Source of the DNA: Alviniconcha marisindica
Lineage: Eukaryota; Mollusca; Gastropoda; Provannidae
Direction of reading: 5' to 3'
NCBI GenBank assembly: GCA_018857735.1
Contig: JABMCL010001569.1
Span: forward strand, 252,001 to 316,000
Length of the DNA stretch: 64,000 nt
The notes below the pieces were generated by a model that was given only the letters and a program-made list of their open reading frames with translations, did no database searches and was not told the DNA's origin. A program made the position numbers and the translations under genes. This document shows, piece after piece, positions 62,148-64,000 of the stretch (position 1 is its first letter; every line of letters begins with the position of its first letter).

Positions 62148-63432
62148 ACATATATAAATGTTGCTGAAGTTTCAAGAGGCAAGGGAAGCAACTGCAATGG
62201 CTTAAAGACAAAGAGAAAAGAGAAAGCAGGAGTTTGCCCTTGGACAGCTGTTACTTGTATTACAAGTAACAGAGAAAAGAGAAAGCAGGAGTTTACCCTC
62301 AGACAGCTGTTACTTGTACTGGCAGATGTCCCTTGATTTCAGCAGACCCTAAAACACATGTGTTGATACAAAGCTTCTGGCTGTTTCTCACTCAAACTGT
62401 CTCCCCCTTTTGGGGAGGAGGAGGGAAGGGGGGTATCATATGGGTGCTTCAGTAGCAGTAATACTGTGTCTTGGTATCACCTCTCTTTTGTGTGCCAGTG
62501 TTTGCAAATTTACAATACTTCCACTGTTGCATATGTGCTAGTGCTAATCACGCACTAACATGCATATTGACATAATGTATGCTAAATAGGGGCCTAATGC
62601 ACTAATGTGGCTCTAAGCCTGTGCAATACCTAGGTACTTGTGGATTTGAGCCAGATGCTTTGAAACTTAGCAGGAGGCAGTACGCTACTAGTACTATCAG
62701 TTGCATAGTTGTCAGTGTTACTGACTCTTTTGTGTGTGTGTGTATGTGTGTGTGTTGTACTTATTGACATGTATGCTAAATAGGGGCCTAATGCACTCAT
62801 TCGGCTCTAAGCCTGTGCATCACCTGGATGCTTGTGGATTTGATCCAGATGCGTTGAAACTTAGCAGGAGACTTTACGCTACTATCAGTTGCATAGTTGT
62901 CAGTGTTACTGGCTCTTTTGTGTGTGTGCGTGCGTGCATGCGTGTGTGTGAGAGAGAGAGAGAGAGAGTGTGGTACAGTAATGGTTGTGACCTTTTAAAA
63001 TTGTACTTTGACCCTCTAGAGTTTCAGCAACCAAACTTGCACGCCAACTTTGACACCTTAAATCTTATAACCTGTGATTAACACTGGCAAAGAATTGTCC
63101 ACTAACTTCATTACTAACTATCCCTTTTTCTGCTTCCCATTATTTTTAGCACAGAGGGGCAGCAGCTGCAGCGACTAATGGCACGAAACAAGTTTTCGCG
63201 TGAGGAAGCCGAGAGCAGAATCAACTCACAGATGCCTTTGATGGAGAAGCGTCGCATGGCAACTTTTGTCATCGACAACAGTGGCACGCAGGAAATGATG
63301 GAAAAGCAAATTGTGGATGTTTACAACAAGTTCAGGCGATCGAGGGCGCATTGGCCTCTGCGAATTGTGGGCTGGACAAGCTTGGCCTTGCTCTTGTGGA
63401 TCAGCTGGAAAATTCTTGGAATTGTTTTGTAG
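58397..63432 (+). CDS. DCAKD: Dephospho-CoA kinase domain-containing protein, complete
   Basis: Member of the CoaE family, which phosphorylates dephospho-CoA to CoA; the animal DCAKD protein is associated with mitochondria. Exons: 58397-58508, 59898-60101, 60512-60599, 63150-63432; 687 nt, 228 residues (human 231), phases 1,1,2 consistent. Residues 1-16 are [16 protein letters not shown], with the P-loop GGIATGKS at 8-15. IDADQIARD follows, then [31 protein letters not shown], and a lid-region match [20 protein letters not shown] with VIDNSG. The last about 24 residues (ending [14 protein letters not shown]) form a hydrophobic, probably membrane-anchoring segment, as in human. The frame is open upstream to 58241, but the family starts at MFLVG. 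Divergent from RBM48. Confidence 0.95.
58647..58665 (+). repeat. Poly(A) run, DCAKD intron 1
   Basis: Uninterrupted A run followed by T-rich sequence. The rest of 58509-59688 is plain AT-rich DNA without recognisable features apart from a CA tract near 59625-59646. Confidence 0.85.
59689..59897 (+). repeat. Tandem duplication of about 104 bp including the DCAKD exon 2 acceptor
   Basis: 59689-59792 and 59793-59897 are almost identical. The second copy ends GTGTGTTTCAG at the exon; the first ends GTGTGTTTCG and lacks the AG. Confidence 0.95.
60072..60405 (+). repeat. Tandem duplication of about 182 bp including the DCAKD exon 2 donor
   Basis: 37 bp (60072-60108) covering the last 30 coding bases of exon 2 and its GT are repeated exactly at 60254-60290. 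Flanking blocks (CATGTTACCATTTTCAAGAC against CATGTTACTATTTTCAGGAC) follow in both copies with more divergence. Confidence 0.9.
60957..61790. repeat. 54-bp minisatellite, DCAKD intron 3
   Basis: About 15 units of a 54-bp repeat containing TTGATCAGTAAACTGGGTAG, CATGGGTCTGTAGAAATTCC and ACTGACATTAGAAA. Two unit types (ATTCCACTG and ATTTTGCTG) alternate toward the right end. Confidence 0.95.
62009..62144. repeat. (CA)n followed by (CT)n, DCAKD intron 3
   Basis: CA runs at about 62009-62100 with minor interruptions, then a CT run to about 62144. Confidence 0.95.
62220..62325. repeat. Tandem duplication of about 65 bp
   Basis: AGAGAAAGCAGGAGTTTGCC...GACAGCTGTTACTTGTA at about 62220 and 62285, nearly identical. 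Confidence 0.85.
62573..62960. repeat. Tandem duplication of about 195 bp, each copy ending in a TG tract
   Basis: TGTATGCTAAATAGGGGCCT, GGCTCTAAGCCTGTGCA, GAAACTTAGCAGGAG and CAGTTGCATAGTTGTCAGTG occur in both 62573-62760 and 62768-62945, each followed by TTTTGTGTGTGTG. Confidence 0.9.
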
Positions 63433-64000
63433 TTGGCAGAGGGGGGATGGGGGGTCGGAGGGTGATGGGAGTATCTTTGGATGCAACTTTCAGAATGAAT
63501 CATGTTCAAAATCTCGGTGGCTTGTCTCAGGTATTCCTCAGCATCATCAGGGACGGAGTCCATTTGTGATTACAAATGGAAGCAAGGTATATGACTTACA
63601 AGCATGTTAAAACAAAACGAACAGACTGTGCAAATGCAATTTCCATGTTATTAAACATAAATATGCAGATGTATACATATACCAATCCACACTTTCCTGA
63701 TACTTAGGCTTTTTTTAAAATCTTTGTTTCTCACTTCCCTGTTATTTTATGCTTTTTTGTGTCAAGGCTTTTTTTCTTTTTTTCTCTTTATTTAGAAAAA
63801 AAGAAATCTTACAAAAGAAGTCAGTCAAATGTGGATTTTAGTGTCAAGTCAACCCAACAGGGTTACCATGGGATGGCCAAAGAAGAAGTAAGCAAAACTG
63901 TGTTTGCATTTTCTTTGGAAAGACCTGAACAAAATTGTGATTACTTTTGCTTTACCGGAAGACATGGTCATTTTACTTCTGTCTTTCAACGCATTTTGTG
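63433..64000 (+). other. DCAKD 3' UTR and flank
   Basis: No further exon is seen. ATTAAA at 63650-63655 is the nearest plausible poly(A) signal; no AATAAA lies between the stop codon and the window end. Confidence 0.45.

Overview
The window is animal genomic DNA: genes are split by GT-AG introns, and there are many (CA)n/(GT)n microsatellites, minisatellites, tRNA-derived SINEs, non-LTR retrotransposon pieces and small DNA transposons. The repeat types, and proteins that are clearly but distantly similar to the human ones, suggest a lophotrochozoan, most likely a gastropod mollusc. That placement is inference, not proof.

Five conserved protein-coding genes can be assembled exon by exon, with reading phase agreeing at every junction. 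(1) Positions 484-8802, minus strand: the first seven coding exons (about 299 residues) of lanosterol synthase (LSS); the rest lies off the left edge. (2) 15941-22433, minus: a complete seven-exon calaxin gene (CLXN/EFCAB1, ciliary EF-hand protein), 234 residues. (3) 22680-40923, plus: a complete 13-exon glycylpeptide N-tetradecanoyltransferase (NMT), 536 residues. (4) 51382-58062, minus: a complete five-exon RBM48 gene (minor-spliceosome factor), 541 residues. (5) 58397-63432, plus: a complete four-exon dephospho-CoA kinase domain-containing protein (DCAKD), 228 residues. The genes are not a pathway. CLXN/NMT and RBM48/DCAKD are two head-to-head pairs whose start codons are 246 and 334 bp apart, so each pair probably shares a two-way promoter.

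Layout: 1-8.8 kb is LSS with dense satellites; 8.8-15.9 kb is gene-free (a possible LSS upstream region near 10 kb, then AT-rich DNA); 15.9-22.4 kb is CLXN with LINE ends in its first intron; 22.7-40.9 kb is NMT, whose introns hold two DNA transposons with clear ends and a 400-bp palindromic element; 40.9-51.4 kb is gene-free (NMT 3' end, a foldback element, a MITE, LINE scraps, a minisatellite); 51.4-58.1 kb is RBM48 with SINEs in its last intron; 58.4-63.4 kb is DCAKD with a 54-bp minisatellite.

The most unusual structures are: an inverted-repeat-bounded element made almost wholly of about 18 tandem dyads of the form TTTGTCNNGACAAA (40447-40846); a 21-bp minisatellite whose unit copies the 3' end and 5' splice site of LSS exon 5; separate tandem duplications of the acceptor and the donor of DCAKD exon 2; and a 3.16-kb transposon in NMT intron 7 that carries a two-exon open reading frame with good splice sites. 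No bacterial-type systems, CRISPR arrays or rRNA genes were seen.
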